From NCBI GenBank assembly GCA_003389325.1, contig QQVE01000009.1, forward strand, positions 115,375 to 179,374: 64,000 nucleotides of DNA, given 5' to 3'. The DNA comes from Planctomycetota bacterium (GTDB lineage Bacteria > Planctomycetota > Planctomycetia > Pirellulales > PALSA-1355). Shown here in pieces: positions 1-10,271 of the stretch. Under the pieces are notes generated by a model. It was not told where the DNA came from, ran no database searches, and saw nothing but the letters and a program-made list of their open reading frames with translations. Position 1 is the stretch's first letter. Each line of letters begins with the position of its first letter. A program made the translations under genes and the position numbers.

Positions 1-736
1 GGTCGTAGACGCCTTCGGCCTGCGGCACCGGCAGCGTGATCGACGTGGCCGTGCCCGCGTCGCCGGTCGTGTAGTTCTGCGACCAGACTCTCTGGTTGCC
101 GGGGTTGGTGACGATGCGGGCTTGCAGCGGCAAGCCGCTGGTGTCGGTGCCCGTGAGGTGCGGCCGGACTTCGAGCGTCAACGATTCGCCGGGCGCAAAG
201 ACGAGATGCTCGCGCTCGAACTCGATGCGCAAGCGGTCGCCCGGCGAGCGCGAGATCGACAGTCGATTGCCGGCGTCGTCGAGCTTGTTGTGCTTGGCCT
301 GCTCCACCAGCTCGGCAAGCGTGACTTCGACGCTTTGCACGGCATCGCCTTCGCCGTAGGAGAGCCAGACGGAAAGCCGCGATTGCTCGTCGCCGTTCGC
401 CAACACGTCGATGCCGTCGTACGCGCGCAGGCTGCGCTGGCGGACTTGGATTTGGTTGCCGCGCTCGAGCCAGATCGATCCCGGCTCGTCGGCTTCGATG
501 CCCAGCGGTCGCAACTCGGTGAGCGTACCGCCGGAAAGCGCGATCGTTCCATGCCAGAGACGTTCGGTGCCCCCACCCCAGGCGACGCGCAACCGCAGTG
601 CGATTTCTTCGCCCAGCGCCGCGGGTGCCGTGTACGCCATCGCCAGCGCAAGCGTCAGGCCGTACAGCCAGCGTGCGGTGCAATAGGAGCGCGCAAAAGG
701 CGCGCGCGACGTTGTCGGACGTCCGTGTCCGATCAT
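1..736 (-). CDS. Partial secreted protein of unknown family (3' end outside window)
   Basis: A minus-strand frame stays open from position 736 to the left edge, giving 245 codons with no stop. It starts with a basic N-terminus followed by a hydrophobic stretch (WLYGLTLALAMAYTAPAALG), which reads as a signal peptide. The mature part is beta-rich (for example IALSGGTLTELRPLGIEAD, ESLTLEVRPHL and LPLQARIVTNPGNQRVW), consistent with Ig-like or sandwich domains of an exported protein. I do not recognise the family and the C-terminus is missing. The start at 736 is the first ATG upstream of the signal sequence. Plus-strand frames over this region are shadows; their translations are Arg-rich and low in structure. 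Confidence 0.75.
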   Translation of the reverse strand, partial: MIGHGRPTTSRAPFARSYCTARWLYGLTLALAMAYTAPAALGEEIALRLRVAWGGGTERLWHGTIALSGGTLTELRPLGIEADEPGSIWLERGNQIQVRQRSLRAYDGIDVLANGDEQSRLSVWLSYGEGDAVQSVEVTLAELVEQAKHNKLDDAGNRLSISRSPGDRLRIEFEREHLVFAPGESLTLEVRPHLTGTDTSGLPLQARIVTNPGNQRVWSQNYTTGDAGTATSITLPVPQAEGVYD

Positions 737-860
737 CGTTGCCTGGCGAGTTAAGTCGTTGTGCTTGTAGAGTTTCCCCGCGATGAGGGAGGGGGATTAT
801 ATCGACGTGCTGCCAGGAGCCCTATGCCGGATGTGACGAGTTTCGGCGGATTCCCACCCG

Positions 861-876
861 GCGCTGCTAGCAGCGC
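861..876. repeat. 16-bp perfect palindrome
   Basis: GCGCTGCTAGCAGCGC reads the same on both strands and lies between the stop of the sulfatase-like gene (913) and the start of the partial gene (736), both on the minus strand. It could act as a transcription terminator for the upstream gene, but no clear T-tract follows on the minus strand. The surrounding 737-912 holds no gene that I can see. Confidence 0.3.
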
Positions 877-912
877 GGGGGACGCGGCCACGGGCGTGGG
901 TGCGGGCGGTCG

Positions 913-2160
913 CTAGTCGGGCTCGCTGACCAGCAGTGCCGGCAATGCAGGCAAGCCGTCGGCGGAACCCCGCGTTTCGAGCTCGCGCACCGCGTCCTGT
1001 AAACCGGCCACGACGTCGTCGGCCAGGCTGGCCACTTCGCTAACCTCCCAGCGGTCACTGGGTTTGGCGTAGAGCTCCGCCTGGCCATCGGCCGGCAGCC
1101 GCAGGTACCAACCCGGCGTGCGCACCGCCCGCTCGTTGCCCGACAGCAGCAGCACGCGGTCGCGCAGGGCCGGCTTCTTTCCGCCGATCACCTCCAGCAA
1201 GCTGCTGGCATGCCCTGCGCCGAGCCGCGTTCGATCGAGTTCCAACCCGTCGAGCAGCGTGCCCGGCAAGTCGGACGGCTGCACCAGCGCCGGGCTGCGG
1301 GCCAGGGCTCCGCAGCCGTCGGGAAAGCGCATCATCCACACCAACTGCGTCAACTCGTTGAACAAGGGTTCGTCGCAGGGGCCGATGCGGCCGTGCTCTC
1401 CCAGCGGAAAGCCCCGCCCCGACAGCAGCGTCAACAGCGTGCCCTTGGCCTGGCCCGAGGCTTCCAACTGATCGCACAGCCCTTCGACGCACTGATCGAG
1501 CGCGGCAACCTGCCCGGCGTAGGCATGGCGGATGCCCAGCACTTCGTCGGGATCGTGGTCTTCCGGCAGGCGATCGTTGGGAGCTTCGACTAGCGCCGGC
1601 GGTACCGGATCGTCTTCGTCGGCGTAGGCGTTGCGCAGCGCGAGCGGCGCATCCCAGGGACCCGCCATGCCGCGTGCGTGGATCCACAGACAAAACGGTG
1701 CTTGCGCCGCCTCGAGCCACTCGGCCGCGGCCGCGAACAGCCGCGCCAGCTCGGTTTCCAAAACGTCTTCGGCCGTCTGCGGCTCGTCGGCCGTCGCCAC
1801 CAGCAACGTCTCGGCGAACTGCCCCGCCGCCGGCAACTCGGCCACGACCGGTTCGTCGGTCACTAGCGCCGTGCGATAGCCTGCGGCCGCCACGACCTGG
1901 GGAAAACTGGTCCCTTGGGTTTCGCCGGCGGTGGCCGCGTGCTGCGCCATCCAGTAGGCTTGATAAAGGTGATCGAGCCGCGGCGATTCCAGCAGCGCGG
2001 AGTCGAACAGAAACGACTCGCTGGCCAGGTGGTCGATCGCCCCGGTTCGAATCCAACTGTTGCCGTACGCGCCGACCATGCCGGCGTGCAGACGATCGAC
2101 GACGATACAAATCAGGTTCTTGTCGGGCACCGCGCTTCTCGGACTGGTCCGGCTTGCCAT
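913..2160 (-). CDS. Sulfatase-fold (alkaline phosphatase superfamily) protein, active site degenerate
   Basis: 415 residues from the ATG at 2160; a longer frame exists, but its N-terminus is Arg/Ala-rich with no domain. Residues 15-34 (NLICIVVDRLHAGMVGAYGN) match the first strand and metal-binding region of sulfatases, which normally read DDxR...LGCYGN. Here only one Asp is kept. The formylglycine motif (C-x-P-S-R) should follow at about residue 58, but the sequence is ESPRLDHLY, so the modified Cys/Ser is a Glu. Residues near 270-285 (LLTLLSGRGFPLGEHGRIG) correspond to the usual TSDHG...GEHG segment. There is no signal peptide, unlike secreted planctomycete sulfatases. The fold is known; the reaction is probably not classical sulfatase and the product may be non-catalytic. 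Divergent from plsC. Confidence 0.7.
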   Translation of the reverse strand: MASRTSPRSAVPDKNLICIVVDRLHAGMVGAYGNSWIRTGAIDHLASESFLFDSALLESPRLDHLYQAYWMAQHAATAGETQGTSFPQVVAAAGYRTALVTDEPVVAELPAAGQFAETLLVATADEPQTAEDVLETELARLFAAAAEWLEAAQAPFCLWIHARGMAGPWDAPLALRNAYADEDDPVPPALVEAPNDRLPEDHDPDEVLGIRHAYAGQVAALDQCVEGLCDQLEASGQAKGTLLTLLSGRGFPLGEHGRIGPCDEPLFNELTQLVWMMRFPDGCGALARSPALVQPSDLPGTLLDGLELDRTRLGAGHASSLLEVIGGKKPALRDRVLLLSGNERAVRTPGWYLRLPADGQAELYAKPSDRWEVSEVASLADDVVAGLQDAVRELETRGSADGLPALPALLVSEPD

Positions 2161-2449
2161 CAGGCAATTGCCAGCCGATTGTAGCGGGTCGCGGCCGGCG
2201 GCGCCAGCCTTTCGGCCCGCACAACCGGCACATTCGCGCCGCCGCGCGGGCATCACTTCGGGCAGCAGCGATAGTGCCGTTTCTCCGCCGGCGGGACCCG
2301 GCAAGCCACTTGCTTCCGCCGGTGCGTGACGGAGATTTACGTGGAACCTACAAAAGATTGGCGCGGCGCGTCGTCGTCGATCGCTCGCCGCGGATCGCCG
2401 CTTGATGGGGGCCGCGGGGCACTATGCCGTGCCTCGCAGGCAAGATAAT

Positions 2450-3160
2450 ATGCCCTCGCACGATGAATTACGCCCGGGTGGCGATGCTGCCCGGGTTTCG
2501 CCCATGACCGCTCGCTTCGGCCAAAATACGGACGCCGCGGGGACCTCGCTGCAGACCCACATGACGTCGACACTGCTGGCCGTGATCGCTCGTATTCTCA
2601 GCGGGGCCAGCGTGCGCTGGATCGACTCGCAGCCCGACACCTGCCAGCGCGTGTACTTTGCCAATCACACGAGCCACCTCGACGCGATCGTGCTCTGGTC
2701 GTCGCTGCCGCAACGCGTGCGGGCCCTGACGCGGCCGGTGGCGGCCAAGGACTATTGGGAGAAGGGGGGCGTGCGGCGTTACATGGCCCGCACGTTCAAC
2801 GCGCTGTTGATCGACCGTACCGACATCAAGGTCCATCAGAGTCCCGTCGACTTGATGCTCCGCGAGATCGGCACGGAACAGTCGCTGATCGTGTTTCCCG
2901 AGGGGAGCCGCAACACGGAGTCGGAGATCCAGGACTTCAAGAGCGGCCTGTACTATCTGGCCAAAAAGCGTCCGGACCTGGAACTGGTGCCGGTGCACAT
3001 CGATAATCTGAACCGCGTGCTGCCGCGGGGCGAGTTTCTGCCGGTGCCGCTGTTGAGCCTGGTCACGTTCGGCCCGCCGATCTGGCTGGAAAATGGCGAG
3101 GCCAAAACCGATTTTCTCGAGCGGGCCCGCAAGAGCGTCCGACGTTTGAAGGACCTTTGA
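2450..3160 (+). CDS. plsC: 1-acyl-sn-glycerol-3-phosphate acyltransferase (PlsC family)
   Basis: 236 residues from ATG 2450. Other in-frame ATGs at 2504 and 2561 are possible because the first 40 residues carry no domain. The acyltransferase block I motif NHxxxxD is present as NHTSHLD (72-78), and the substrate-binding motif FPEGSR is at 149-154. These place it in the PlsC/LPLAT family, which transfers an acyl chain to lysophosphatidic acid at the membrane to give phosphatidate. The next gene, cdsA, 50 nt downstream on the same strand, uses phosphatidate as substrate, so the two genes form a logical phospholipid-synthesis pair. Confidence 0.88.
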   Translation: MPSHDELRPGGDAARVSPMTARFGQNTDAAGTSLQTHMTSTLLAVIARILSGASVRWIDSQPDTCQRVYFANHTSHLDAIVLWSSLPQRVRALTRPVAAKDYWEKGGVRRYMARTFNALLIDRTDIKVHQSPVDLMLREIGTEQSLIVFPEGSRNTESEIQDFKSGLYYLAKKRPDLELVPVHIDNLNRVLPRGEFLPVPLLSLVTFGPPIWLENGEAKTDFLERARKSVRRLKDL

Positions 3161-3210
3161 CCGCGCGCGTTCGCACACCGACGACCTGATCCACGAAGAA
3201 GACGTAACTG

Positions 3211-4173
3211 ATGCCGGACCGTGAAACCCTGAGCCTGATCGGCGGCGTGTTGGCGATTCTGTTCGTCGCCACCACGATCGGGCAGCGTTTGAAACGTTCG
3301 CCCGACGTGGGCATCAACCCGGCCCTGGTCGACGCCTTCAACCTGCGCATCCGCGCTTGGTGGATGATGTGCACCGTGCTGGCCGGCGCCGTGTTTCTCG
3401 GGCCGCCGGCCCGGGTGGCCACGGTCGTGGTGTTCTTTTTCATCTCCTTCTGGGCGCTGCGCGAGTTCATCACGCTGACGCCGACACGGTTGGGCGATCA
3501 CCGCGCGCTGTTCTGGGTCTTCACCGCGTTTACGCCGCTGCAGTACCTGATCGTAGGACTCGGCGTCGAGGAATACTCGCTGCTGTTCAGCGTATTGATT
3601 CCCGTCTACGCGTTCTTGTTTATCCCGGCGCGCGTGGCCATGGCCGGCGACTACAAGCGGTTCTTGGAGCGGGTCGCCAAGATTCAGGCGGGACTGATGA
3701 TCTGCGTCTACTGCTTGAGCTACGCCCCGGCCATCCTCAGCTTGAAGATCCCGGACTACGACGGGCAAACCGCGACGCTCTTGTTCTTCTTCGTGCTGAT
3801 TGTGCAGCTCAACGACGTGCTGCAATTCGCCTGGGGCAAACTGCTGGGCCGCACGGTGATCGCGCCGGCCATCAGCCCCAGCCGCACCTGGGAAGGCTTC
3901 ATCGGCGGCGTGGCCAGTGCCTCGCTGATCGGCGCCGCGCTCTTTTGGGCCACACCCTTCACGCCCTGGCAGGCCGCCGGCATGGCGGCCGTCGTTTCGG
4001 TGATGGGCTTTGCCGGCGGAATGACCATGTCGGCCATCAAGCGCGACCGCGGCGTGCAAGACTACGGCACGCTGGTCGTCGGGCATGGAGGCGTGCTGGA
4101 CCGCATCGACTCGGTCTGCTTCGCCGCCCCGGTATTCTACCACCTCACGCGCTACTTCTTCGCCCTGTCCTAG
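3211..4173 (+). CDS. cdsA: Phosphatidate cytidylyltransferase
   Basis: 320 residues with about eight hydrophobic segments. The C-terminal CDP-alcohol signature is clear at about 273-298: KRDRGVQDYGTLVVGHGG followed by VLDRIDS, with the metal-binding Asp residues kept. SPSRTWEGFIGG at about 223-234 is the other conserved CdsA segment. The enzyme makes CDP-diacylglycerol from phosphatidate and CTP in the inner membrane. It follows plsC directly and converges with the peptidase gene that ends 17 nt away. Confidence 0.93.
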   Translation: MPDRETLSLIGGVLAILFVATTIGQRLKRSPDVGINPALVDAFNLRIRAWWMMCTVLAGAVFLGPPARVATVVVFFFISFWALREFITLTPTRLGDHRALFWVFTAFTPLQYLIVGLGVEEYSLLFSVLIPVYAFLFIPARVAMAGDYKRFLERVAKIQAGLMICVYCLSYAPAILSLKIPDYDGQTATLLFFFVLIVQLNDVLQFAWGKLLGRTVIAPAISPSRTWEGFIGGVASASLIGAALFWATPFTPWQAAGMAAVVSVMGFAGGMTMSAIKRDRGVQDYGTLVVGHGGVLDRIDSVCFAAPVFYHLTRYFFALS

Positions 4174-4189
4174 GGTCGAATCGCCGCCG

Positions 4190-5374
4190 CTACAGCGGGC
4201 CGGGAAGCTGGCGGGCTTGCGCCGATTGGTTGGGGCGCGGACGGCTCCACTCCAGGATCACCTGCCGCGGCCGCTCGAACTCCTGCGGACGCGTAACCTG
4301 GTGCGCCGGGTGCGGAAGCTGCATCTCCGCGTCGCGCGGAGCGGATTGGGTCGGCTCGACTGCGGCCACCTGACGAGCGCGCCGCCGAGGCTGCCAGGCG
4401 GCATCGACGGCCTCCTGTGGGCCGGGTGTCGCGCTGTTGGACCCGGCCTCCTGCGCGGCGATGTCGTACACGCTGGGGCCATCCGCTCCGCGGGCCGCCA
4501 GACGAGCGCCGTTGTTGGCCGGATCCGCCGGATCGCGATAGATCAGGTTCGCCTTCGGGCGAGCGCGCTGCTTCTGCGGTTCGTTGACGGCCACCAGGGC
4601 CGGCGAGGCGACGGGCGTCGAGATCGCGGGACTCCCCTCGCGGACCCATTCGAGCCAGGTGTTTTGCAGGGCCAGCAGGTCGTCGTAGCCGTAGTGATCT
4701 TTCGTGGCGCGGGCCCAGTTGTTGTCGCCAAGGCCGTCGGCCAGGTACTCGAGAAACTTCCGCTTGCCTCCCTGCTGCAACAGGTAACGGGCCAGCGAGT
4801 AGCCCTGCGAGTAGAGCGGCATCACGTCGTGCGGATACTCCCGCATGGCGAACATGCGGCTGAACGAGATGCCGCGGCCGGTGTGCAGGAACTCGATCAG
4901 CATCTTCTGCTGCTTGACCCGTTCGCTTTCGTGCTCGACGGTGGTACAAGCGCCCTCGTCGGCCCACCGCGGCAACGGCTGCCGGAAGTGGGTGGCGAAA
5001 ATCGTGTGGTTCACTTCGTGGGGCAGCACCGAGTCGAGAATTCGCTCGAGCGAACCCTGAATGGTCATTCGCCAGCCGAACACTTCGCCGTTGTGAAACT
5101 CGAAGCTGGTGGCTCCGCCCGCGCCCAGATGATTGCCGACGTGGGCTTTCATCGTGCAGGGCTGGGCCCAGTTACGCATTTCGGAGCCGGTCCATTCGAT
5201 GGCCAGCTCGCGGCGATACTTCTCGGCGGCCTTCCCGATTTGCGCGGCCATTTCCGCGGTGGGGGCTTCGACGATGAAGTTGGGAGTGCGGTGACTGGCA
5301 CCCAGAGAGTAACTGGCACCCAGCGAACCGAGGGCCACGATCAGGATGGCGCACCGCGCCGCGAGAGCATCCAT
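4190..5374 (-). CDS. Secreted gluzincin-type zinc peptidase (peptidase MA-like)
   Basis: 394 residues. The N-terminus (LAARCAILIVALGSLGASYS) is a likely signal peptide. The zinc motif HEXXH is HEVNH at 119-123, and a conserved WADEG follows at 137-141, supplying the third-ligand region of the peptidase MA superfamily. The catalytic domain runs to about residue 235. After that the chain is Pro/Ala/Arg-rich with low complexity (about 250-394), like a linker or cell-wall-associated tail. Such proteins are common in planctomycetes and their substrates are unknown. The start at 5374 has an AGGAG about 10 nt upstream. The 298-bp region beyond it (5375-5672) is AT-richer and probably holds the promoter; I see no gene there. 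Confidence 0.75.
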   Translation of the reverse strand: MDALAARCAILIVALGSLGASYSLGASHRTPNFIVEAPTAEMAAQIGKAAEKYRRELAIEWTGSEMRNWAQPCTMKAHVGNHLGAGGATSFEFHNGEVFGWRMTIQGSLERILDSVLPHEVNHTIFATHFRQPLPRWADEGACTTVEHESERVKQQKMLIEFLHTGRGISFSRMFAMREYPHDVMPLYSQGYSLARYLLQQGGKRKFLEYLADGLGDNNWARATKDHYGYDDLLALQNTWLEWVREGSPAISTPVASPALVAVNEPQKQRARPKANLIYRDPADPANNGARLAARGADGPSVYDIAAQEAGSNSATPGPQEAVDAAWQPRRRARQVAAVEPTQSAPRDAEMQLPHPAHQVTRPQEFERPRQVILEWSRPRPNQSAQARQLPGPL

Positions 5375-5672
5375 GCTCGGCGAGCTCCTGTTTCAACTTG
5401 GCGGGAGACTTCTCGGCTGCGTCCTTGCAACCGCGTGCCCGCCGGAAGCAACTTCTGAGCCGTTGGTGAGTCGAGGAATCAGGCGTGTCTTGTAAGCAGT
5501 TGTGGCCAAAACGTTTGTTGAATTCGAAGTTTCGAAATCGACGTCGATCGGTCGTGGCCACCAATCGTCAAAGTTTGCAAATCTTACCCCATTTCTTGAA
5601 ATCGCTACTAGGTCACTTTCGCCGCCCGTGGCGAACCCTGCCTGTTGATGCACGCGCAAGCGCGCCAAAGCG

Positions 5673-6092
5673 CTACAGACTTTCCGGCGGCTGGCCGCGG
5701 AGCAGCATCTCCAGCAGCGCGTCGTTGGCCGCGGGAAACGCGTACGAGCCCAGCTCGCTGGGGTGGATCCAGCGGCAGCGTTGCGGCAGCGGGGACTTCT
5801 CGCCGACCCACTCGCAAGCCAGAAAGTGCAGCCGCACCGCCGCGTGATCGTAGTCGTGCTCGATCACGGGATACCGGCCCACCACGCGTGCCAGCACGCC
5901 CGTTTCTTCGAGGCATTCGCGCTCGGCGGCCGCCGTGGGCGTTTCGCCCGGCTCGACCTTGCCGCCGGGAAACTCCCACAGGCCCGGCAGCGTCGCGTCC
6001 TGGGGGCGCTGTCCGATGAGCAGGCGTCCCTGGTGCCAGACGATCGCGATGGCCACCTCGACGCGCGGGGCCGGGGCGTCGGCCGGGCTCAT
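5673..6092 (-). CDS. Nudix hydrolase, MutT-like
   Basis: 139 residues. The Nudix box GX5EX7REUXEEXGU is complete at 43-66 (GGKVEPGETP...RECLEETGV), with FPGG just before it. QRPQDATLPGLWEF at 28-41 resembles MutT, which removes oxidised dGTP, but substrate cannot be assigned from sequence. The start ATG (6092) overlaps the fabI stop as ATGA, a 4-nt overlap, so translation is probably coupled to fabI; the longer upstream frame lies inside fabI and is rejected. Confidence 0.85.
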   Translation of the reverse strand: MSPADAPAPRVEVAIAIVWHQGRLLIGQRPQDATLPGLWEFPGGKVEPGETPTAAAERECLEETGVLARVVGRYPVIEHDYDHAAVRLHFLACEWVGEKSPLPQRCRWIHPSELGSYAFPAANDALLEMLLRGQPPESL

Positions 6093-6907
6093 TGCTTGTA
6101 TTCGTCGAGCAGCCGGCCGGGAGTGCCCATGATGTTGTAGCCGCAATCGACGTGCATGATTTCGCCCGTGATGCCGTCGCTGTCGCCGGAGAGCAGAAAC
6201 GCCCCGGTGCGGCCGACCTCCTCGTGCGTCACGTTGCGGCCCATGGGGGCCATCTTTTCGTAGAACCGCAGCATGTCTTCCACGCCCGCTCCGCGACCAG
6301 CCAGCGTGCGCAACGGGCCGGCCGACAGCGCGTTGACGCGGATACCGCGCGGCCCCAGATCGTAGGCCAGATACTTGACCGACGAATCGAGGGCCGCCTT
6401 GCAGATGCCCATCACGTTATAGCCGGGCACGGCCTTTTCGCCGCCGAAGTAGGTCATCGTGGCGATCGCGGCCCCGTCGTTGAGGATCGGCCGTGCGGCG
6501 TTGGCCACCGCGATCAGGCTATAGGCGCTAATCTCCATCGCCATCAAGAAGCCGCTGCGGCTGGTCTCGACGGTGTCGCGCTTGAGATCGTCCATCGAGG
6601 CGAACGCGATGGCGTGCAGCAGGAAGTCGATCTTGCCGAACTCCTTGGCCGTGGTGTCCATCACCTCCTGGATCTGCTCGTCGTTGGTCACGTCGAGCGG
6701 CACCAGAAACTTGGCATTCTCGGCCTTGTCGGTCAGCAGGGCCACGCGGCGGCGATTGCGCTGGCGCTCGTCGTCGGGGCGGTCGGGCAGGTGGGTAAAG
6801 CCGCACACGGCGCCCTGGTCCATCACGCGTTGGGCGATGGCCCAGGCGATCGAATGATCGTTGGCCACCCCCAGGATCAGACCCTTCTTGCCGTCGAACG
6901 CGCCCAT
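6089..6907 (-). CDS. fabI: Enoyl-[acyl-carrier-protein] reductase [NADH]
   Basis: 272 residues, a normal FabI length. The nucleotide-binding N-terminus GLILGVANDHSIAWAIA (9-25) and the FabI-type Tyr-X6-Lys pair (Y163 and K170 in YNVMGICK) are present, along with the substrate-loop segment LSAGPLRTLAGRG. It reduces trans-2-enoyl-ACP in the last step of type II fatty acid elongation. A good ribosome site (AAGGAG) lies 8 nt before the ATG. The gene is followed, with a 4-nt overlap, by the Nudix hydrolase. Confidence 0.96.
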   Translation of the reverse strand: MGAFDGKKGLILGVANDHSIAWAIAQRVMDQGAVCGFTHLPDRPDDERQRNRRRVALLTDKAENAKFLVPLDVTNDEQIQEVMDTTAKEFGKIDFLLHAIAFASMDDLKRDTVETSRSGFLMAMEISAYSLIAVANAARPILNDGAAIATMTYFGGEKAVPGYNVMGICKAALDSSVKYLAYDLGPRGIRVNALSAGPLRTLAGRGAGVEDMLRFYEKMAPMGRNVTHEEVGRTGAFLLSGDSDGITGEIMHVDCGYNIMGTPGRLLDEYKQ

Positions 6908-7061
6908 CGCGAATCTCCTTATCCTGCCTGCGCTTCGTGATCGCGCCAGAGGTTGTCAGCCAAGAGGGCAACATAACGCCTGTACCTGAAATGCTCAACG
7001 TCGCCCACGATGCACCCCGGCAGGCCTGGCGCAATCCATTTGACCGGCCCTGTACGATTGG

Positions 7062-7081
7062 TTGTGTCACTAAGGACACAA
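7062..7081. promoter_or_regulatory. Inverted repeat, possible operator upstream of the sigma-54 activator gene
   Basis: TTGTGTC and GACACAA form a perfect 7-bp inverted repeat around 6 nt, about 97 nt before the start codon at 7178. The surrounding 7060-7150 is AT-richer than the genome, as expected for a promoter region. Whether it binds a regulator, for example the activator encoded just downstream, is inference. Confidence 0.4.
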
Positions 7082-7177
7082 ATAAATGTGTACAAATAGA
7101 CGACACTTCGGGCGGTTTCTGGTGTTTAATAGAGTACATATCCCTGGAGCCTGCGACAACAAATCGAGGACATCTCC

Positions 7178-9115
<1,938 letters not shown>

Positions 9116-9142
9116 CAGCCTGTTGAAGTATTCGACAGGCTG
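9116..9142 (+). terminator. Hairpin directly after the sigma-54 activator stop codon
   Basis: CAGCCTGT (9116-9123) pairs perfectly with ACAGGCTG (9135-9142) around an 11-nt loop, starting at the base after the TAA. No run of T follows, so termination would be weak or factor-assisted. Confidence 0.45.
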
Positions 9143-9199
9143 GCGTGATCGCATGGATGCGATCTCAGAATGACGACGCAAGTCGTTATTTTGCGAGCC

Positions 9200-9220
9200 G
9201 TGCGGAGCTTTGCTCCGCAC
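9200..9220. repeat. Perfect 9-bp hairpin with TTT loop
   Basis: GTGCGGAGC and GCTCCGCAC flank TTT. It lies in the 9143-9398 gap between the activator and tRNA-Lys, which otherwise holds no gene that I can see. It could be a REP-like or structural RNA element; its role is unknown. Confidence 0.4.
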
Positions 9221-9398
9221 TTGGCGAGGTTGAAGTTGGCCAGGATGGCTTACTTCGACGGTCTGCTAAGCGGGCCGGCTGGCAGGCGTTGTCGCTTCCG
9301 CTGGGCGCAGCGCCGGCGGCGGAAAAGCCCGCCGAACCCCTTGTCGCGGGCCAGTGTCCGGTTACCATGAACGCTTGCCGCCCCCCGGGCGTGCCCCC

Positions 9399-9471
9399 GC
9401 TCCCTTAGCTCAATTGGCAGAGCATCTGACTCTTAATCAGAGGGTTGAAGGTTCAAGTCCTTCAGGGAGCA
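9399..9471 (+). tRNA. tRNA-Lys (anticodon CUU)
   Basis: A full cloverleaf can be drawn. The acceptor stem is GCTCCCT with AGGGAGC plus discriminator A. The D arm contains AGCTCAATTGGCAGAGC. The anticodon stem TCTGA/TCAGA holds the loop CTCTTAA with anticodon CTT at 9432-9434, and the T arm is GAAGG/CCTTC around TTCAAGT. The 3' CCA is not encoded. The 3' part of this gene is repeated exactly at 11482-11527, which marks it as an integration site. Confidence 0.97.
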
Positions 9472-9473
9472 CT
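9428..9473. repeat. Left copy of 46-bp direct repeat (att-like, inside tRNA-Lys)
   Basis: These 46 bases run from the anticodon stem to two bases past the end of tRNA-Lys and are identical to 11482-11527. Integration by a tyrosine recombinase into the 3' end of a tRNA gene leaves exactly this pattern: one copy restoring the tRNA and a free copy at the far end. Confidence 0.85.
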
Positions 9474-9476
9474 CTT

Positions 9477-9514
9477 AAGGCCTTGCTGTGCGTTGGTTGT
9501 GGCAAGGCCTTTCT
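9477..9514 (+). terminator. Terminator after tRNA-Lys
   Basis: AAGGCCTTGC (9477-9486) pairs with GCAAGGCCTT (9502-9511), a perfect 10-bp stem, followed by TCT. It starts a few bases after the tRNA and lies on the island side of the repeat, so the island may have supplied it. Confidence 0.65.
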
Positions 9515-9648
9515 CATGGCCAGAAAGGCATAGCCGTTCGGTGCTACGCCAGGTCTCGGCTAAGGCCCGGTCGGGCAGCCGCCCGCAACTCTTGATGCTG
9601 GTGCAAAGGGAAATATCGGTTCCGATAAACTACGTCGGCGCGTCACTC

Positions 9649-10209
9649 TCAAACATCTTCAAATAGAAGAGAGACTTGAGCAATTGGATGCTCTATTTTG
9701 TCGGAGACGGGTATTTGAAAATTTGCACAACAGTCCGGCGACGGGCGCTCCACAAGAATTCCCACTCGTTGAGGGGCTGCCAGACGCCTGTCCTCGCAAA
9801 GTGCAGACGCAGTTCCGAGGACATCGCCATCAGCATCGTGCAACGATACCTTCAGTCGGATTCGCCGGGACGGGTTCTCCTCCCCCTGGAACTGGAAAAC
9901 TACGCTGACATGTTCAGCATTGCGGTCGTCCTTGGCTAGCAGTATCAATCGTGGCGCGACGAACTCACTCGGCGGCGCGTTGATAGCGAGGAATTGGTTG
10001 CTAGGGAAAGGCCCAGCAATTGCGACGCTCAGCTTCGGCCGCGACCTTCGGCTCTTCAAGCCGACGCCCAGAACTGAAGTGCTTGCGACTGCAAACAGGC
10101 TAGCCAGTCCAACAAGAACACGCCGCCGACTCACTAGCCGGACGGTGTCGCGCGAAGTCGAGTCGGCAAGTTCATTCGAATCTTGAGCGTGGTCTTCGTT
10201 GTTGGCCAT
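9649..10209 (-). CDS. Membrane-anchored protein of unknown family (island gene)
   Basis: 186 residues. A polar N-terminus is followed by RRRVLVGLASLFAVASTSVLG (about 28-48), either a Tat-type signal or a single membrane anchor. The remaining 135 residues look like a compact beta-rich extracytoplasmic domain (KLSVAIAGPF, HVSVVFQFQG, IRLKVSLHDADGD) with a CC pair near the end. No family is recognised. It lies 62 nt downstream of the other island gene on the same strand, so they are likely co-transcribed. Codon use is less GC-biased than in the surrounding genes. Confidence 0.65.
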   Translation of the reverse strand: MANNEDHAQDSNELADSTSRDTVRLVSRRRVLVGLASLFAVASTSVLGVGLKSRRSRPKLSVAIAGPFPSNQFLAINAPPSEFVAPRLILLAKDDRNAEHVSVVFQFQGEENPSRRIRLKVSLHDADGDVLGTASALCEDRRLAAPQRVGILVERPSPDCCANFQIPVSDKIEHPIAQVSLLFEDV

Positions 10210-10271
10210 GGCAAGATCCTATCTACTCTTGTGAAGCGTTGTTGCGACTAAGCGTATCGCCGGATCGACCG

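Noticed and set aside
122..754. Plus-strand frame of 210 codons at the left edge
   Set aside because: The minus strand holds a continuous open frame with a signal peptide and beta-rich sequence; the plus-strand translation is a shadow.
3357..4373. Plus-strand frame overlapping cdsA
   Set aside because: cdsA in the other frame has full family motifs; this translation is Arg/Gly-rich and structureless.
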